From NCBI RefSeq assembly GCF_003443675.1, contig NZ_CP031963.1, positions 4,872,501-4,936,500 of the forward strand: a DNA stretch of 64,000 bases, given 5' to 3'. This document shows, piece by piece, positions 62,055 to 64,000 of this stretch; position 1 is the stretch's first letter; each line of letters starts with the position of its first letter. The translations under genes and the position numbers were made by a program. Origin of the DNA: Aquimarina sp. BL5. GTDB taxonomy: Bacteria > Bacteroidota > Bacteroidia > Flavobacteriales > Flavobacteriaceae. The notes below the pieces were generated by a model. It saw nothing but the letters and a program-made list of their open reading frames with translations, was not told where the DNA came from and searched no databases.

Positions 62055-62613
62055 TATTAGTAATAATTTCTGCAAGAAGTTTTCTGGCTCTTAGTAATTT
62101 TACTTTTACATTATTCATGGGTTCATCTAATACTTCAGAAATTTCTTTATAACTCAATTCTTGAAAATATCGTAGGTTTATAACCTCTTGATAATGTGGT
62201 TTCAGCTGTTTGATATATCTAAGTAATTGGGCAAGATTTTGCTCAGTAATCAATTTATCTTCGGGTGTTGGTGTGTCATCTATTATTTTATAAACAACAT
62301 CATCAACTTCGGTAGTTGTTTTAGAACGTATTGAAGCGTTTTTTTTTCTTAATAGATCGATATGAATATTTTTTGAAATTTGGATTAACCAAGTCTTAAA
62401 ATTATATTCTTCTTTAAATGTGTCTATTTTATCGAATGCTTTAGAAAAACTCTGAATAGATATATCTTCTGCTTCATACTCATTTTGAGTTCTCTTAAGT
62501 TGAAAATTAAAGACATCATTCCAAAAAGTATCTAAAAGATAATTAAAGGATGCTTGTTTGCCTTCTTTAGCCTTTTTTATATGTTCAGATAGTGTGAAGA
62601 GTTCTTTTTCCAA
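62041..62613 (-). CDS. ECF-type RNA polymerase sigma factor
   Basis: 190 residues. Sigma region 2 (NYLLDTFWNDVFNFQLKRTQ, EAEDISIQSFSKAFDKIDTF and FKTWLIQISKNIHIDLLRKK) and region 4 (LKPHYQEVINLRYFQELSYK and EISEVLDEPMNNVKVKLLRA) are both clear. No anti-sigma gene is adjacent; the upstream gene on the same strand is a tiny cysteine-rich membrane protein 32 bases away. Target genes cannot be inferred. Confidence 0.9.
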   Translation of the reverse strand: MEKELFTLSEHIKKAKEGKQASFNYLLDTFWNDVFNFQLKRTQNEYEAEDISIQSFSKAFDKIDTFKEEYNFKTWLIQISKNIHIDLLRKKNASIRSKTTTEVDDVVYKIIDDTPTPEDKLITEQNLAQLLRYIKQLKPHYQEVINLRYFQELSYKEISEVLDEPMNNVKVKLLRARKLLAEIITNKKEN

Positions 62614-62645
62614 TGAAATTTTTTTGAAAGGAAATCCTTGATCAA

Positions 62646-62852
62646 TTATTTAGAGTGCTCTGTTTCATTACAGTTAGCATATTGATCAGGGGTCTTGCCG
62701 CACATAGAACAAGACTCGCCCTCCTTATTAAGGAAAGGACTTTGGCTTGCGCAGGTTCCTGCAAATTTCCCATCCTTTTTGGCCCATAATTTAATAGCAA
62801 TTCCCGCAAAGGCTATTAATAGAAGACCAACTGTAAGTAATACCAGTTTCAT
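62646..62852 (-). CDS. Small membrane protein with Cys-rich C-terminus
   Basis: 68 residues: a signal-anchor helix (LVLLTVGLLLIAFAGIAIKL) then a tail with four Cys in TCASQSPFLNKEGESCSMCG and ANCNETEH. The C-x2-C pair plus flanking Cys suggests a metal-binding or disulphide-linked domain in the periplasm. A similar small protein precedes sigma factors in other Flavobacteriia (recollection). It is encoded 32 bases upstream of the sigma gene, same strand. Confidence 0.8.
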   Translation of the reverse strand: MKLVLLTVGLLLIAFAGIAIKLWAKKDGKFAGTCASQSPFLNKEGESCSMCGKTPDQYANCNETEHSK

Positions 62853-62958
62853 AATTTAATACTGTCTAAATTAGTGTGCAAAGATACAAAGAAAAATAGC
62901 CGAAATTATGGTTTTATAGAAAATTAGATTCATGTCTAAAAGAAACACAGAAGAGCAC

Positions 62959-63972
62959 TTAAATTATGTTTACCTCAGTTTCTAATATAATTCCAAATTT
63001 TTCTTTAACGGTTTTTTGAATTCTTTTAGAGAGTTCTAATAGTTCCTGTCCACTTGCGTTATCGTAGTTTACCAGTACTAGTGCTTGTTTAGCGTGTACA
63101 CCAGCATCACCCCAGCGTTTCCCTTTAAACCCGCTTTGTTCAATAAGCCATCCTGCCGGAATTTTAGTATTATTCTTGTCTACCTGATAAAAAGGAATGT
63201 CAGGGTGTAATTTTTGAAGCTCGGCAAAATTTTTTGAAGTGATTACAGGGTTTTTAAAAAAACTTCCGCTATTACCAATTTCTTTGGGGTCTGGTAATTT
63301 GCTTTTACGGATAGCTATAACAGCTTCTGAAATGTCTTTAATTGTTGGGGATGTAATATTTTTCTCTTTTAATGCGTTTTCAATAGCTCCGTAGCTTGTA
63401 TTCAAAACATGATCTTTAGTAGTTAACCTAAAAGTTACTTTTGTAATTATATAATTTCCTTTTAATTCGTTTTTAAAAATAGAATTTCTATATCCAAAAT
63501 TGCATTCTTCTTTTGTGAAGTGTTTTTTTGCACCACTGATAACATGAATAGCTTCGCAACTGATAAAGCTATCTTTTAGTTCTACGCCATATGCACCAAT
63601 GTTTTGAATCGGAGCACTTCCTACATATCCAGGTATTAGTGATAAATTTTCTAATCCTCCAAAGTCATTATCGATACAGAATTGAACAAAATCATGCCAA
63701 TTTTCCCCAGCATTGGCAGAAACTAATACTGAACTATCAGGTTGGGAGCTAGTTGTAATCCCTTTAATCGCAATATGAAGGACTAGTGCTTCTAAATTTT
63801 GAGTAAGCAACATATTGCTTCCGCCACTAAGGATGAAAATATTTCTTTCCTTATGTATAGAAAGTGTCTCTGTAAGCTCTTTTTCAGAATTGATTTTTAT
63901 AAACTCTGCTGCTTTTACGTTAATACCGAAGGTATTATGTTTTTTAAGAGATTTGTTACGTTCTATTTTCAA
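62959..63972 (-). CDS. murB: UDP-N-acetylenolpyruvoylglucosamine reductase
   Basis: 337 residues, type I MurB. FAD-binding NIFILSGGSNMLLTQNLEAL and GGLENLSLIPGYVGSAPIQN, then NIGAYGVELKDSF; catalytic Ser region in NSGSFFKNPVI and C-terminal Glu (LETEVNII). It reduces UDP-GlcNAc-enolpyruvate to UDP-MurNAc for peptidoglycan. The last 28 bases of the window beyond its start hold no gene. Confidence 0.96.
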   Translation of the reverse strand: MKIERNKSLKKHNTFGINVKAAEFIKINSEKELTETLSIHKERNIFILSGGSNMLLTQNLEALVLHIAIKGITTSSQPDSSVLVSANAGENWHDFVQFCIDNDFGGLENLSLIPGYVGSAPIQNIGAYGVELKDSFISCEAIHVISGAKKHFTKEECNFGYRNSIFKNELKGNYIITKVTFRLTTKDHVLNTSYGAIENALKEKNITSPTIKDISEAVIAIRKSKLPDPKEIGNSGSFFKNPVITSKNFAELQKLHPDIPFYQVDKNNTKIPAGWLIEQSGFKGKRWGDAGVHAKQALVLVNYDNASGQELLELSKRIQKTVKEKFGIILETEVNII

Positions 63973-64000
63973 AAAAGATGGAATTTGAGTTAACTATTAT

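Overview
The window is a chromosomal segment of a marine-type member of the Bacteroidota, most likely family Flavobacteriaceae. The grounds are strongly AT-rich DNA, promoters of the TAnnTTTG type, few purine-rich ribosome binding sites, two proteins with type B C-terminal signals of the type IX secretion system (T9SS), a Bacteroidota-style curli operon, and Flavobacteriia-like forms of Apt, PrfA, LpxK, CysS and ProS. An Aquimarina-like genus is my guess from overall flavour only. I saw no integrase, transposase, phage structural gene, CRISPR array or rRNA.

Region 1-16.2 kb is a dense stress-tolerance cluster. It holds two Dps mini-ferritins, a YtxH/holin-like/small-protein operon, an AraC-type regulator, a PoxB-like thiamine-diphosphate enzyme, two MscS-type channels, two DoxX-like membrane proteins, a DJ-1/PfpI protein, a ribosome hibernation factor, a formate/nitrite-type channel, a nitroreductase, LapA, CorA and a Kef-type antiporter. 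A decayed lipoprotein gene lies inside it.

Region 16.7-23.2 kb has tRNA-Arg, apt, a BlaI/BlaR1-type repressor and M56 sensor-protease pair, a lone protein that resembles only the periplasmic output part of that sensor, a secreted HExxHxxGxxH protease and a Na+/Ca2+ antiporter. Upstream of the blaI-like gene are three 16-bp dyads spaced exactly 20 bp apart, an unusually clear operator array.

Region 23.4-26.9 kb has two unrelated-length glutamine synthetases (GSII and GSIII) transcribed divergently. Region 27.2-33.2 kb is a six-gene curli operon: a curlin with a 170-residue internal duplication, a CsgB-like subunit, CsgE with an extra N-terminal domain that looks like CsgH, CsgF, CsgG with a C-terminal outer-membrane barrel, and a lipoprotein with a propeller domain. 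The fused domains are the most promising candidates for undescribed biology here.

Region 33.3-41 kb is housekeeping: purM, msrA, prfA and a folE-cysS-yidD-lgt operon, plus a short GC-richer palindromic element. Region 41.4-49.8 kb is cell-surface: two paralogous T9SS type B proteins, an OmpP1/FadL-type porin and a low-complexity Gly/Trp/Asn plus Arg/Ser lipoprotein. Region 49.9-64 kb holds proS, two identical tRNA-Glu genes, rpsT, a glycosyltransferase, a cysteine-free member of the C4 zinc-ribbon family beside a Nif3-family gene, lpxK, a lipA-gap-hybrid histidine kinase operon, an ECF sigma factor and murB.
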